A stretch of DNA of 64,000 nt. Origin: Alcanivorax sp. (GTDB lineage: Bacteria > Pseudomonadota > Gammaproteobacteria > Pseudomonadales > Alcanivoracaceae). Location of the stretch: positions 1 to 64,000 of the forward strand of contig JAKUPL010000022.1 of assembly GCA_022449455.1 (NCBI GenBank), read 5' to 3'. A program made the translations under genes and the position numbers. Shown one piece after another: positions 36,408 through 45,636 of the stretch. Within the stretch, counting starts at the first letter, position 1. Each line of letters starts with the position of its first letter. Under the pieces are notes generated by a model. That model was not told the origin of the DNA and did not search any database. It saw only the letters and a list, made by a program, of their open reading frames with translations.

Positions 36408-36430
36408 GCCGCCTCGCTCGACCTGCCCGG

Positions 36431-36507
36431 CGGGGTGTAGCGCAGTCTGGTAGCGCGCCTGCTTTGGGAGCAGGATGTCGGGGGTTCGAATCCCTCCACC
36501 CCGACCA
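36431..36507 (+). tRNA. tRNA-Pro (anticodon TGG)
   Basis: A 77-base cloverleaf with acceptor pairing CGGGGTG/CACCCCG, an encoded CCA end, a GGTTCGAATCC T-arm and anticodon TGG at 36465-36467. It is the first of three tRNAs before tig. Confidence 0.97.
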
Positions 36508-36537
36508 TTAGCGGGCTTGACGGTGGGTTCGGTTAAA

Positions 36538-36614
36538 GCGCCTGTAGCTCAACCGGATAGAGCAACGGCCTTCTAAGCCGTAGGTTGCAGGTTCGAGCCC
36601 TGCCAGGCGTGCCA
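36538..36614 (+). tRNA. tRNA-Arg (anticodon TCT)
   Basis: A 77-base cloverleaf with acceptor GCGCCTG/CAGGCGT, anticodon stem ACGGC/GCCGT, anticodon TCT at 36572-36574 and an encoded CCA. It reads the rare AGA/AGG Arg codons. Confidence 0.96.
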
Positions 36615-36672
36615 TCGAATCAGTGCCCAAGGGCACGATGGAACGCCGGTAAGGTGAAGCGACGATTTCGTT

Positions 36673-36749
36673 GGTGGCTGTAGCTCAGTTGGTAGAGCCC
36701 CGGATTGTGACTCCGGTGGTCGTGGGTTCAAGTCCCATCAGCCACCCCA
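36673..36749 (+). tRNA. tRNA-His (anticodon GTG)
   Basis: A 77-base cloverleaf starting GGTGGCTG, which includes the extra G at position -1 typical of tRNA-His. The anticodon GTG is at 36707-36709 and the CCA end is encoded. Confidence 0.97.
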
Positions 36750-36756
36750 ACATGAA

Positions 36757-36788
36757 AGCCCCCGGGTGATCGCCCGGGGGCTTTTTTT
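36757..36788 (+). terminator. Rho-independent terminator of the tRNA operon
   Basis: AGCCCCCGGG (36757-36766) pairs with CCCGGGGGCT (36773-36782) around a six-base loop, followed by seven T. It separates the tRNA operon from tig. Confidence 0.92.
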
Positions 36789-36821
36789 ATGGCCACCTTC
36801 CATGTGGGCGGCGCCATTGAC

Positions 36822-36827
36822 TATAAT
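36822..36827 (+). promoter_or_regulatory. -10 element of the tig promoter
   Basis: A perfect TATAAT lies 77 bases before the tig ATG and just after the tRNA terminator. No good -35 is present at 16-18 bases upstream, so an activator or another element may be needed. Confidence 0.45.
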
Positions 36828-36904
36828 TGCCGCCCTTCAAAGTACGTGGACCCGGGCCGGTCTGATCGGTATCCGGCCCCAAAAGTCTTTAGAAAGAGGA
36901 TGTT

Positions 36905-38218
36905 ATGCAGGTTTCCGTAGAAACGACTTCAGGCCTGGAGCGGCGCGTGACCGTGGGTGTACCCGCGGAGAAAGTGGACGTCGCCGTGGAGAACAAGCTC
37001 CGCGAAGCGCAGAAAAGCGTCCGCCTGGATGGCTTCCGCCCCGGCAAGGTGCCGATGCGGGAGGTGAAGCGTCGCTTCGGTGCCGCCGTGCGTAACGAGG
37101 TGCTCGCCGACGTGATGCGCGAGTCCTTCCTGGAAGCGGTGGAGCAGGAAAAACTGCAGCCGGCCGGCATGCCCGGCTTCGAGGCCACCAAGAACGTGGC
37201 CGGTGAGGACCTGGAATTCGTGGCCACCTTCGAGGTGTTCCCGCAGGTGGAAGTGGCGGCGTTCGACGCCATCGAAGTGGAAAAGCCGGTGGCGGAAGTG
37301 ACCGACGCCGACGTGGACGAAATGATCGAGACCCTGCGCCAGCAGCGCGGTGAGTTCGCGGATGTGGACCGGGCCGCCGAGAACGGCGACCGCGTCAACA
37401 TCGACTTCAAGGGCCTGAAGGACGGCGAAGCCTTCGAAGGCGGCAGCGCCGAAGGCCAGAACCTGGAGTTGGGCTCCGGCCAGATGATTCCGGGCTTCGA
37501 GGACGGCATCGTCGGCATGAAGGCCGGCGAGGAGAAGGACATCGACGTGACCTTCCCCGAGGACTACCAGGCCGAGGAACTGAAAGGTCAGGCGGTGGTG
37601 TTCCAGATCAAGGTCAACAAGGTGGAAGCCAAGACGCTGCCGGAAGTGGACGCCGAGTTCATGAAGGCGTTCGGTGTCGAGGACGGCAACATGGACACCT
37701 TCAAGGCGGAAGTGCGCAAGAACATGGAGCGCGAGCTGAAGAACGCGGTCAGCGGCAAGGTCAAGGAACAGGTGATGGACGGTCTGGCCGGCCAGCATGA
37801 GTTCGACCTGCCGGAAGCCCTGGTCAGCCAGGAAGTGGACCGCATGCGTCAGCAGATGATGCAGCAGTTCGGTGGTGGCCAGCAGTTCGATGCCTCCATG
37901 CTGCCCGCCGAGCTGTTCAAGGAACAGGCGGAGCGTTCCGTACGCCTGGGCCTGGTGATGCGCGCCATCCTCGACAAGCATGAGTTGCAGGCGGACGCCG
38001 ACCGGGTCAAGACCCGCGTCGAGGAGATCGCCTCCCAGTACGAGCAGCCCGAGGAGCTGGTTAACTGGATCTACAGCAACCCGCAACAGCTGCAGCAGAT
38101 CGAAGGCGCGGTGCTGGAAGATCAGGTGGTGGACCTGGTGCTGGAGTCCGCCAAGGTGGAAGAGAAGCCCCAGCCCTATCAGGACGCGGTCAAGCCTCGC
38201 GATCAGCAGCAGGGCTGA
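36905..38218 (+). CDS. tig: Trigger factor
   Basis: A 437-residue ribosome-bound chaperone and peptidyl-prolyl isomerase. The ribosome-binding domain holds the signature GFRPGKVP (about residues 43-50). The FKBP-type PPIase domain is at about 150-240 (GDRVNIDFKG … PGFEDGIVGMKAGE). The helical C-terminal chaperone arms fill the rest. AGAGGA precedes the ATG at 36905. The C-terminus is Gln-rich. It is followed by a strong terminator, with clpP-clpX-lon downstream in the usual order. Confidence 0.97.
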   Translation: MQVSVETTSGLERRVTVGVPAEKVDVAVENKLREAQKSVRLDGFRPGKVPMREVKRRFGAAVRNEVLADVMRESFLEAVEQEKLQPAGMPGFEATKNVAGEDLEFVATFEVFPQVEVAAFDAIEVEKPVAEVTDADVDEMIETLRQQRGEFADVDRAAENGDRVNIDFKGLKDGEAFEGGSAEGQNLELGSGQMIPGFEDGIVGMKAGEEKDIDVTFPEDYQAEELKGQAVVFQIKVNKVEAKTLPEVDAEFMKAFGVEDGNMDTFKAEVRKNMERELKNAVSGKVKEQVMDGLAGQHEFDLPEALVSQEVDRMRQQMMQQFGGGQQFDASMLPAELFKEQAERSVRLGLVMRAILDKHELQADADRVKTRVEEIASQYEQPEELVNWIYSNPQQLQQIEGAVLEDQVVDLVLESAKVEEKPQPYQDAVKPRDQQQG

Positions 38219-38263
38219 ACCGGGCCCGACGCCGCCAGGTGCCGTTGCCGACGGCGCCCAGCC

Positions 38264-38306
38264 AACCTCCGAAAGACCGGAAAAACCGGTATTTCGGAGG
38301 TTTTTT
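38264..38306 (+). terminator. Rho-independent terminator after tig
   Basis: AACCTCCGAAA (38264-38274) pairs with TTTCGGAGGTT (38292-38302), enclosing a second small hairpin (ACCGG/CCGGT), and six T follow (38301-38306). Confidence 0.9.
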
Positions 38307-38322
38307 CGTTCAAAAGGGGCCG

Positions 38323-38346
38323 TTTTGCGCAACTTTTGCGCAGTTG
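38323..38346. promoter_or_regulatory. Overlapping palindromes upstream of clpP
   Basis: TTTTGCGCA occurs twice at an 11-base interval (38323-38331, 38334-38342). The same bases form the perfect palindrome GCGCAA-CTT-TTGCGC (38327-38341) and CAACT-N7-AGTTG (38330-38346). It looks like a protein-binding site between the tig terminator and the clpP promoter; the factor is unknown. Confidence 0.4.
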
Positions 38347-38369
38347 AACCGCTTATTCACCGGCCTTTA

Positions 38370-38398
38370 TGGACGGCCCCCGGGGCCCCCCTTACTAT
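38370..38398 (+). promoter_or_regulatory. Candidate promoter of clpP
   Basis: TGGACG (38370-38375), a 17-base spacer and TACTAT (38393-38398) form a plausible sigma-70 promoter. A heat-shock-like alternative (TTGAAC at 38344-38349, CCTTTAT at 38364-38370) lies just upstream. Confidence 0.4.
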
Positions 38399-38502
38399 CG
38401 GGGTAATAGGCGCGCCCTGCCTTGTAAGCGGGCTTCCGCGCCCCAATTACCCTTTCCGGGCCGCAAGGTGGCCCCGTAGGGACCCAAAAAAGGAAGCGCT
38501 AG

Positions 38503-39153
38503 ATGATAGATTTGAGCCGGATCACGTCCGTCACTCCGGAAATGAAGACCCTGATGCAGGATCCGACCAACGTGGGCCTGGTGCCTGTGGTGATCGAGCA
38601 GACCTCCCGGGGCGAGCGTTCCTTCGACATCTATTCCCGCCTGCTCAAGGAGCGGGTGATCTTTCTGGTCGGCCAGGTGGAAGACTACATGGCCAACCTG
38701 ATCGTCGCGCAGATGCTGTTCCTGGAGTCCGAGAACCCGGACAAGGACATTAACCTGTACATCAACAGCCCGGGCGGTTCGGTCACCGCCGGCATGTCGA
38801 TCTACGACACCATGCAGTTCGTGAAGCCCGACGTGTCCACCATGTGCATCGGCCAGGCCGCCAGCATGGGGGCCTTTCTGCTGGCCGCCGGCGCCCAGGG
38901 CAAGCGCTACGTGCTGCCCAATGCCCGGGTGATGATCCACCAGCCGCTGGGCGGCTTCCAGGGCCAGGCGTCGGACATCGAGATCCATGCCCGCGAGATA
39001 CTCAAGATCAAGGGCGATCTCAACCGCATGCTCGCCGATCACACCGGCCAGCCGCTGGAAGTGGTGGAACGCGACACCGACCGTGACAACTTCATGGACG
39101 CCACCCAGGCGAAGGAATACGGCCTGGTCGACGAGGTGCTGCGACGCCGCTGA
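38503..39153 (+). CDS. clpP: ATP-dependent Clp protease proteolytic subunit
   Basis: A 216-residue serine peptidase that forms the double-heptamer chamber fed by ClpX or ClpA. The catalytic Ser is S121 in GQAASMGAF and the His is H146 in MIHQPLGG. By spacing with E. coli, D195 in the DTDRD stretch is the Asp. The N-terminus before [15 protein letters not shown] is likely a processed propeptide. AGGAAG lies before the ATG at 38503. clpX follows after 96 bases, with lon beyond, as is typical. Confidence 0.97.
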   Translation: MIDLSRITSVTPEMKTLMQDPTNVGLVPVVIEQTSRGERSFDIYSRLLKERVIFLVGQVEDYMANLIVAQMLFLESENPDKDINLYINSPGGSVTAGMSIYDTMQFVKPDVSTMCIGQAASMGAFLLAAGAQGKRYVLPNARVMIHQPLGGFQGQASDIEIHAREILKIKGDLNRMLADHTGQPLEVVERDTDRDNFMDATQAKEYGLVDEVLRRR

Positions 39154-39249
39154 GGGCGCCGCGCACCCGCGCCGGGGCGCCGCCGGGCTTGAAAAACCCG
39201 GTGTCTCCCGGCATCTTCAAACTGAAACATCAGGTTCTGAGGCGATTCG

Positions 39250-40533
39250 ATGACCGATACCACCGGAAAGGGCGACGACGGCAAACTGCTGTATTGCTCG
39301 TTCTGCGGCAAGAGCCAGCATGAAGTCCGCAAGCTGATCGCGGGCCCGTCGGTCTTTATCTGCGACGAGTGCGTGGATCTGTGCAACGACATCATCCGCG
39401 AGGAAGTGCAGGAAGAGTCCGGCGACGGCAGCGATGAGCGCCTGCCCAAGCCGCAGGAAATCAAGACCACCCTGGACGATTACGTGATTGGTCAGGAACG
39501 CGCCAAGCGGGTGCTGTCGGTGGCGGTGTACAACCACTACAAGCGGTTGGGCTCCAAATCGTCACGCAACCGCGACGACGTGGAACTGGGCAAGAGCAAC
39601 ATTCTGCTGATCGGTCCCACCGGTAGCGGCAAGACGCTGCTGGCCGAGACCCTGGCGCGGCTGCTCAACGTGCCGTTCACCATCGCCGACGCCACCACCC
39701 TCACCGAGGCGGGGTACGTGGGCGAGGATGTGGAAAACATCATCCAGAAGCTGCTACAGAAGTGCGATTACGACGTGGACAAGGCCCAGCGCGGCATCGT
39801 CTACATCGACGAAATCGACAAGATTTCGCGCAAGTCCGACAACCCCTCCATCACCCGTGATGTGAGCGGCGAGGGCGTGCAGCAGGCGCTGCTCAAGCTG
39901 ATCGAGGGCACCGTGGCCTCGGTGCCGCCCCAGGGCGGCCGCAAGCATCCGCAGCAGGAATTCCTGCAGGTCGACACCTCCAACATTCTGTTTATCTGCG
40001 GCGGCGCGTTCGCCGGGCTGGACAAGGTGATCCGTGACCGTTCCGAGAAGGGCGGCATCGGTTTCTCCGCGGAGGTGAAGAGCAAGGACACGGCACTGAG
40101 CATGGGCCAGACCCTGGCCACCGTGGAGCCGGAAGACCTGGTCAAATACGGCCTGATTCCGGAATTCATCGGCCGGCTGCCGGTGATCGCCACCCTGGAG
40201 GAACTCTCCGAGGAGGCGCTGGTGCAGATCCTTACCGAGCCGCGCAATGCCCTGACCAAGCAGTACACCCGCCTGTTCGAAATGGAAGGCGTGGAACTGG
40301 ATTTCCGCGACGACGCCCTGCGCGCCGTGGCCCGCAAGGCCATGGAACGCAAATCCGGCGCCCGCGGGCTGCGCTCGATCCTGGAAGCGGTGCTGCTGGA
40401 TACCATGTATCAGGTCCCGTCCCTGGAGGGCGTGGCCAAGGTGGTGATCGACAGCGCCACCATCGAAGGTGAGTCCGAGCCGCTGCTGATCTACGAGAAC
40501 AGCGAGCAGAAGTCCAGAGTGGCGCCCGACTGA
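39250..40533 (+). CDS. clpX: ATP-dependent Clp protease ATP-binding subunit ClpX
   Basis: A 427-residue AAA+ unfoldase. The N-terminal zinc-binding domain has YCSFCGKSQ and ICDECVDLC (four Cys, about residues 15-45). Walker A is GPTGSGKT (about 118-125), Walker B is VYIDEIDKI (about 183-191), and the sensor-2 region is KSGARGLRS. The IGF-like loop needed for ClpP docking is at [10 protein letters not shown]. It unfolds tagged proteins and passes them to ClpP. The usual length is about 425. Confidence 0.97.
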   Translation: MTDTTGKGDDGKLLYCSFCGKSQHEVRKLIAGPSVFICDECVDLCNDIIREEVQEESGDGSDERLPKPQEIKTTLDDYVIGQERAKRVLSVAVYNHYKRLGSKSSRNRDDVELGKSNILLIGPTGSGKTLLAETLARLLNVPFTIADATTLTEAGYVGEDVENIIQKLLQKCDYDVDKAQRGIVYIDEIDKISRKSDNPSITRDVSGEGVQQALLKLIEGTVASVPPQGGRKHPQQEFLQVDTSNILFICGGAFAGLDKVIRDRSEKGGIGFSAEVKSKDTALSMGQTLATVEPEDLVKYGLIPEFIGRLPVIATLEELSEEALVQILTEPRNALTKQYTRLFEMEGVELDFRDDALRAVARKAMERKSGARGLRSILEAVLLDTMYQVPSLEGVAKVVIDSATIEGESEPLLIYENSEQKSRVAPD

Positions 40534-40600
40534 GCCGGGCGCCCGGCCCCCGTGGGGGCCGACCCATCAACAGCCGACTCATCCAACTTAGGGGCGATAC

Positions 40601-42997
40601 GTGCTGAAAGAGATTCCGCTGTTGCCACTGCGTGACGTGGTGGTGTATCCGCACATGGTGATCCCGCTGTTCGTCGGGCGGGAAAAATCCATAGCCGCGC
40701 TGGAAGCGGCCATGTCCAGCGACAAACAGATCATGCTGGTGGCCCAGCGCAACGCGTCCGACGACGATCCGGGCGAGAAGGACATCTATCGGGTGGGCAC
40801 CGTGTCCACCATTCTGCAAATGCTGCGCCTGCCCGACGGCACCGTGAAGGTGCTGGTGGAAGGCGGCGGTCGCGGCCACCTCAGCAAGGCCCGCTTCGAC
40901 GACGACGGCGCGGTGGCGGATGTCCGTCAACTGGACGACGTGGCCCCGTCGGACAGCGAGCAGGAGGCGCTTTCCCGTTCGCTGCTGGCCAAGTTCGAGG
41001 ACTACGTCAAGCTGTCCAAGAAAGTGGCTCCGGAAATCATCAACTCGGTGTCTTCCATCGATGAACTCAGCCGCCTGGCCGACACCATCTCGGCGCACCT
41101 GCAGCTGAAGCTGGAAGAGAAGCAGGACGTGCTGGAGATGGTGGACGTGCGTGAGCGCGTCGAGCATCTGGTGGCGCTGATGGAATCCGACATGGACGTG
41201 CTCAAGGTCGAGAAGCGCATCCGTGGCCGGGTCAAGAAGCAGATGGAGAAGAGCCAGCGCGAGTACTATCTGAACGAGCAAATGAAGGCGATTCAGAAGG
41301 AACTCGGCGATCTGGACGAAAGCGGCAACGAGCTGGAGGATCTGGAGAAGAAGATCGACGACTCCGGCATGCCCAAGGACGCCAAGGAAAAATCCAAGAA
41401 CGAACTGAACAAGCTGCGCATGATGTCGCCGATGTCCGCCGAGGCCACGGTGGTGCGCAGTTATCTGGACTGGATGACCTCGGTGCCGTGGAAGAAACGC
41501 AGCCGCGTTCGCCACGATATCGCCCACGCCAAGAAGATCCTGGACGAGGATCATTATGGCCTGGAGGAAGTAAAGGAACGGATCCTGGAATTTCTCGCCG
41601 TGCAGAGCCGCGTGGGCAAGGTGAAAGGCCCGGTGCTCTGCCTGGTGGGGCCGCCGGGGGTGGGCAAGACCTCCCTCGGGCAGTCCGTGGCACGGGCCAC
41701 CAATCGCAAGTTCGTGCGCATGGCCCTGGGTGGCGTGCGTGACGAGGCGGAAATCCGCGGCCACCGCCGTACCTACATCGGCTCGCTGCCGGGCAAGGTG
41801 ATTCAGAAGCTGTCCAAGGTGGGCGTGCGCAATCCGCTGTTCCTGCTCGACGAAGTGGACAAGATGGGCATGGACATGCGCGGGGATCCGGCGTCCGCGT
41901 TGCTGGAAGTGCTCGACCCGGAGCAGAACCACACCTTCAGTGACCACTATCTGGAAGTGGATTACGACCTGTCGGAAACGCTGTTCGTGTGCACCTCCAA
42001 CTCCATGAACATTCCCGGCCCGCTGCTGGACCGCATGGAGGTGATCCGTCTGCCCGGTTACACCGAGGACGAGAAGGTCAACATTGCCGCCCAGTACCTG
42101 ATTCCCAAGCAGATCAAGTCCAACGGCCTCAAGGACGGCGAGGTGGTGTTCGACGACGCCACTCTGCGCCACGTGATCCGTCACTACACCCGGGAGGCCG
42201 GCGTGCGCGGGCTGGAACGGGAAGTCAGCAAGGTGTGCCGCAAGGTGGTCAAGGAGCATTTGCTGGCCAAGGACGACGCGCCGGTCAAACTGGATCCGGA
42301 AAGCGTGGAGCAGTATCTGGGTGTGCGCCGGTTCAGCTATGGTCGTGCCGAAGAGCAGGATCAGGTGGGGCAGGTCACTGGCCTGGCCTGGACCTCGGTG
42401 GGTGGGGAACTGCTCACCATCGAGGGTGTCTCCACCCCGGGTAAGGGGCGCGTCACCACCACCGGTTCGCTGGGTGATGTGATGCAGGAATCGATTCAGG
42501 CGGCCTGGACGGTGGTCAAGAGCCGTGCCCGTCACCTGGGCATCCGCCGCCGCCAGCTGGAGCGGAACGATCTGCACATCCACGTGCCGGAGGGCGCCAC
42601 GCCCAAGGACGGCCCCAGTGCCGGTATCGGTATGTGTACCGCCATGGTGTCCATGGTTACCGGTATTCCGGTGCGTGCCGATGTGGCCATGACCGGTGAG
42701 ATCACCCTGCGTGGTCAGGTGCTGGCCATCGGCGGACTCAAGGAAAAATTGCTCGCCGCCCATCGTGGTGGCATTAAAACCGTGTTGATCCCGCACGAAA
42801 ACGAGCGCGATTTAAAAGAAATTCCGGAGAACATCAAGGAAGCTCTCGACATCCGCCCGGTGAAATGGATCGACCAGGTACTCGAGGTGGCGTTGACGCA
42901 TACGCCAACGCCGCTGAGTGAAGCCGAAGTGGAAGAAGATCTCGCTCTGGCGGAAGAAAAAGCGCAAAAGGAATCCGAACGACCGAGCACCCATTGA
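40601..42997 (+). CDS. lon: Lon protease
   Basis: A 798-residue ATP-dependent serine protease. The LON substrate-binding domain covers about 1-195 (LPLLPLRDVVVYPHMVIPL). Walker A is GPPGVGKTS (about 350), and Walker B is LFLLDEVDKMG. The Ser-Lys dyad is S673 in KDGPSAGIG and K716 in GGLKEKL. It degrades misfolded and some regulatory proteins in the cytoplasm. The start is GTG at 40601 with a G-rich upstream stretch. It lies 67 bases after clpX and is probably in the same or a coupled unit. Confidence 0.97.
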   Translation: MLKEIPLLPLRDVVVYPHMVIPLFVGREKSIAALEAAMSSDKQIMLVAQRNASDDDPGEKDIYRVGTVSTILQMLRLPDGTVKVLVEGGGRGHLSKARFDDDGAVADVRQLDDVAPSDSEQEALSRSLLAKFEDYVKLSKKVAPEIINSVSSIDELSRLADTISAHLQLKLEEKQDVLEMVDVRERVEHLVALMESDMDVLKVEKRIRGRVKKQMEKSQREYYLNEQMKAIQKELGDLDESGNELEDLEKKIDDSGMPKDAKEKSKNELNKLRMMSPMSAEATVVRSYLDWMTSVPWKKRSRVRHDIAHAKKILDEDHYGLEEVKERILEFLAVQSRVGKVKGPVLCLVGPPGVGKTSLGQSVARATNRKFVRMALGGVRDEAEIRGHRRTYIGSLPGKVIQKLSKVGVRNPLFLLDEVDKMGMDMRGDPASALLEVLDPEQNHTFSDHYLEVDYDLSETLFVCTSNSMNIPGPLLDRMEVIRLPGYTEDEKVNIAAQYLIPKQIKSNGLKDGEVVFDDATLRHVIRHYTREAGVRGLEREVSKVCRKVVKEHLLAKDDAPVKLDPESVEQYLGVRRFSYGRAEEQDQVGQVTGLAWTSVGGELLTIEGVSTPGKGRVTTTGSLGDVMQESIQAAWTVVKSRARHLGIRRRQLERNDLHIHVPEGATPKDGPSAGIGMCTAMVSMVTGIPVRADVAMTGEITLRGQVLAIGGLKEKLLAAHRGGIKTVLIPHENERDLKEIPENIKEALDIRPVKWIDQVLEVALTHTPTPLSEAEVEEDLALAEEKAQKESERPSTH

Positions 42998-43126
42998 CCG
43001 CCGCTCACGTGGCGTTTCTAATGCGGTGCCTCGGCACCTTCGGTAACCATTGCCGACGTTTTTAAAACATTGATAGGAAAGGTTTTTTACCTTTGTTAAA
43101 GCTGGTGCGAACAGGCTCTTCCTTTC

Positions 43127-43155
43127 TTGACGCCCCCTGGACCCGTTGGTATAAA
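43127..43155 (+). promoter_or_regulatory. Sigma-70 promoter of hupB
   Basis: TTGACG (43127-43132), a 17-base spacer and TATAAA (43150-43155) form a near-consensus promoter about 70 bases before the hupB start, in the 228-base gap after lon. Confidence 0.75.
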
Positions 43156-43225
43156 GGCGGCTTCGTCATAAGGAGAGTGCATCGCGCCTCGACCATAAAA
43201 CCGGGAAAGAGAAAAGGGGAATTTT

Positions 43226-43498
43226 GTGAATAAATCCGAACTGATCGATGCCATTGCTGCGGCCGCTGACATTTCCAAGGCCGACGCGGGCCGTGCGCTG
43301 GATGCCACTCTGGATGCCGTGACCGGCGCACTGAAAAAGGGTGACAGCGTTTCCCTGGTGGGCTTCGGCACCTTCTCCGTGAAAGAGCGGGCAGCTCGCG
43401 AGGGCCGCAACCCGCAAACCGGCGAAACCATCAAGATCGCCGCCGCCAAGGTACCGGGCTTCAAAGCCGGTAAAGCGCTGAAGGACGCCGTGAACTGA
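43226..43498 (+). CDS. hupB: DNA-binding protein HU-beta
   Basis: A 90-residue histone-like protein. The helical N-terminus ([27 protein letters not shown]) is followed by the beta-arm signature [22 protein letters not shown], with Pro at the arm tip. It compacts and bends DNA in the nucleoid. The start is GTG at 43226 with AAGGGGA upstream. It lies downstream of lon, with its own strong promoter. The length is exactly that of the family. Confidence 0.96.
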   Translation: MNKSELIDAIAAAADISKADAGRALDATLDAVTGALKKGDSVSLVGFGTFSVKERAAREGRNPQTGETIKIAAAKVPGFKAGKALKDAVN

Positions 43499-43508
43499 AC
43501 AGGTTCCA

Positions 43509-43585
43509 GGAGCGGTAGTTCAGCTGGTTAGAATACCGGCCTGTCACGCCGGGGGTCGCGGGTTCGAGTCCCGTCCGCTCCGCCA
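43509..43585 (+). tRNA. tRNA-Asp (anticodon GTC)
   Basis: A 77-base cloverleaf with acceptor GGAGCGG/CCGCTCC, anticodon GTC at 43543-43545, GGTTCGAGTCC T-arm and encoded CCA. It begins 10 bases after the hupB stop and may share its transcript. Confidence 0.97.
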
Positions 43586-43593
43586 GCAGAAGT

Positions 43594-43622
43594 AAGCGTA
43601 TCCAGGGCGGATACGCTTTTTT
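43594..43622 (+). terminator. Rho-independent terminator after tRNA-Asp
   Basis: AAGCGTATCC (43594-43603) pairs with GGATACGCTT (43609-43618), followed by six T (43617-43622). Confidence 0.9.
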
Positions 43623-43680
43623 GCTTTCTGGATCCGTTCGATTTTCAACGATAAAAAGACGATATCCCTTGGAGTAAAGC

Positions 43681-45606
43681 ATGCAGGAGTTCAGGCGGTT
43701 CGTCCGCGGGCCCGTGGGCAAGGTGCTGCTCGCCGCCATCATTCTTCCGTTCGTGATTTCCGGTTTCTACGGTTACTTTACCGGTGGGGGCAGTGACAGC
43801 ACCGTGGCGGAGGTAGAGGGCAACAAAATCACCCGTGCCTACGTCAATTCGCGTACCCAGCAACTGCGGCAGATGCTGCGGCAGCAAAGCCCGGACATCA
43901 ACGAATCCGTGCTGGACTCTTTCATCCGGCCGCAGATGGTGCTCGAGGGCATCGTCAACGAACAGCTGATGATCGCCGCCGCGCGTAACGCCGACATGGC
44001 GTTCAGCGACACCCAGGCGGCGCGCATGATTCGCGCCAATCCCGCCTTCACCGACGAGGGCGGCTTCTCCGAAACCCGTTTCGAACAGATGGTGCGCTCC
44101 CAGGGCATGACCCCGCAGGGCTATCTGGACGGGCTGCGTCAGGAACGCATCAGCCAGCAATACCGCCAGGCGTTCGCCGCCACCGACTTCGCCCTGGCCG
44201 GCGAGCTGGCCGAACAGCGCCGGCTCGGCGAGCAGAGCCGTGACATTCGTTATGTGCGACTCGATCTGGACCGGTTGCGCGGCGAGGCGCAGGTCAGCGA
44301 TGAAGAAATCCAGGCCTACTACGAGCAGAACAGGGACAGCTTCATGCGTCCCGAACAGGTAAAAGTGCAGTACCTGGTGCTCTCGCCGGAGCATTATCGT
44401 GACCGGGTCGAAATCAGCGACGAGCAGATTCAGGCGGAATACGACGCCCGCCGACAAATGCAACAGGACGGCGCCACCCGCCGCCAGGTGGCCCACGTGC
44501 TGATCGCCGTCAACGATGACCGCGATCAGGACCAGGCCATCGAACGCGCCCGTGAAGCCCGCCAGGCCCTGGAGCAGGGCACCAGCTTCGCCCAGGTGGC
44601 CCGTGACTATTCCGATGACCGCGCCACCGCCGGCAGCGGCGGCGAACTGGGCACCGTGGAGCCCGGCACCCTGCCGGAAGCCCTGGACGACGCCCTCAAC
44701 GGTCTGCAGGTGGGCCAGGTGTCCGAGCCGGTGGTTTCCGACGCCGGCGTGCACCTGCTCAAGCTGGAGAGCGAAAGCAAACCGGAAATGGCGCCGCTGG
44801 CCGACATGCGCGACGGCATCGCCGCCGACCTGCGTCGCTCCCAATCCCAGGCCCTGCTGTCCGAGGACCTGGTGACCCTGGAAGAACTGATCTACGAACA
44901 CGCCAATCTGGAAGTGCCCGCCGAGCAGTTGAACCTGCCGCTGGAAACCACCGAGTGGGTATCGCTGCAGGATCTGCCCGCGCCGCTCAACAATGATCGG
45001 GTCCGTCAGGCGCTGAACAGCGACCCGGTCCGCGAGCAAGGCCACAACAGCGACCTGCTGGAGCTCGGCGGTGATCGCTACGCGGCGGTGCGTTTGCAGG
45101 AAGTGGAAGAGCCGGAGCCGTTGCCCCTGGCCGAAGTCAGCGACGACATTCGCGCCCAGCTGCGCCTCAATAAAGCCCGTGACCGGGCCGAGGAACTGGC
45201 CACCGAAGCCCGCGACGCGGTGGAAAAGGACGGCGCCGATCTGGACCGCCTCGCCACCCTGCTGGGCGCCGAGGTGGAAGAAGAGCAGGGCGTTCAGCGT
45301 GGCGCCGCGGAACCCGACATGGCGGTCAGCGACGCCGCCTTCGCCACCCCCCGCCCCGCTGAGGGCCAGGCCAGCGACATCCGCTTCGTGGACCTGCGTA
45401 ACGGCGACCTGGTGGCCCTGCAGGTCACCGCCGTGGCCGACGGCAACGCCGACCCGCTGCCCGACGACCAGCAGCAGCAGGCGCTGCAGGAACTGGCCCG
45501 CGTGGAAGGCGAACGCACCTTCCGCCAGGTCATGACCTTCCTCCGCGACAGCCTCAACGTGGAACTGCACCCCAACCGCCTCGCCGACACCGACGCCAAC
45601 CCATAA
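43681..45606 (+). CDS. ppiD: Periplasmic chaperone PpiD (SurA-N/parvulin domain)
   Basis: A 641-residue membrane-anchored chaperone. A single helix near the N-terminus (KVLLAAIILPFVISGFYGYF, about residues 14-33) precedes the SurA-like N-terminal domain (about 38-210). The parvulin-type domain lies at about 260-365 (VAHVLIAVN … SGGELGTVEPGTLPEALDDAL … VVSDAGVHLLKL). PpiD works near SecYEG on proteins leaving the translocon. The length matches E. coli PpiD (623). GGAG lies before the ATG at 43681. Confidence 0.94.
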   Translation: MQEFRRFVRGPVGKVLLAAIILPFVISGFYGYFTGGGSDSTVAEVEGNKITRAYVNSRTQQLRQMLRQQSPDINESVLDSFIRPQMVLEGIVNEQLMIAAARNADMAFSDTQAARMIRANPAFTDEGGFSETRFEQMVRSQGMTPQGYLDGLRQERISQQYRQAFAATDFALAGELAEQRRLGEQSRDIRYVRLDLDRLRGEAQVSDEEIQAYYEQNRDSFMRPEQVKVQYLVLSPEHYRDRVEISDEQIQAEYDARRQMQQDGATRRQVAHVLIAVNDDRDQDQAIERAREARQALEQGTSFAQVARDYSDDRATAGSGGELGTVEPGTLPEALDDALNGLQVGQVSEPVVSDAGVHLLKLESESKPEMAPLADMRDGIAADLRRSQSQALLSEDLVTLEELIYEHANLEVPAEQLNLPLETTEWVSLQDLPAPLNNDRVRQALNSDPVREQGHNSDLLELGGDRYAAVRLQEVEEPEPLPLAEVSDDIRAQLRLNKARDRAEELATEARDAVEKDGADLDRLATLLGAEVEEEQGVQRGAAEPDMAVSDAAFATPRPAEGQASDIRFVDLRNGDLVALQVTAVADGNADPLPDDQQQQALQELARVEGERTFRQVMTFLRDSLNVELHPNRLADTDANP

Positions 45607-45613
45607 CCCCCAA

Positions 45614-45632
45614 AGCCCGCCTCCGGCGGGCT
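45614..45632 (+). terminator. Hairpin after ppiD
   Basis: AGCCCGCC (45614-45621) pairs with GGCGGGCT (45625-45632) 8 bases after the stop. C-rich sequence, not a U-tract, follows, so termination efficiency is doubtful. Confidence 0.5.
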
Positions 45633-45636
45633 CCCC

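Noticed and set aside
36431-36749. Expected fourth tRNA (Leu) after tRNA-His, as in some pseudomonads
   Set aside because: A strong terminator follows tRNA-His at 36757-36788 and no cloverleaf is present after it.
40232-42796. A minus-strand open frame of 854 codons opposite lon
   Set aside because: Antisense shadow of lon, His/Leu-rich, no motif.
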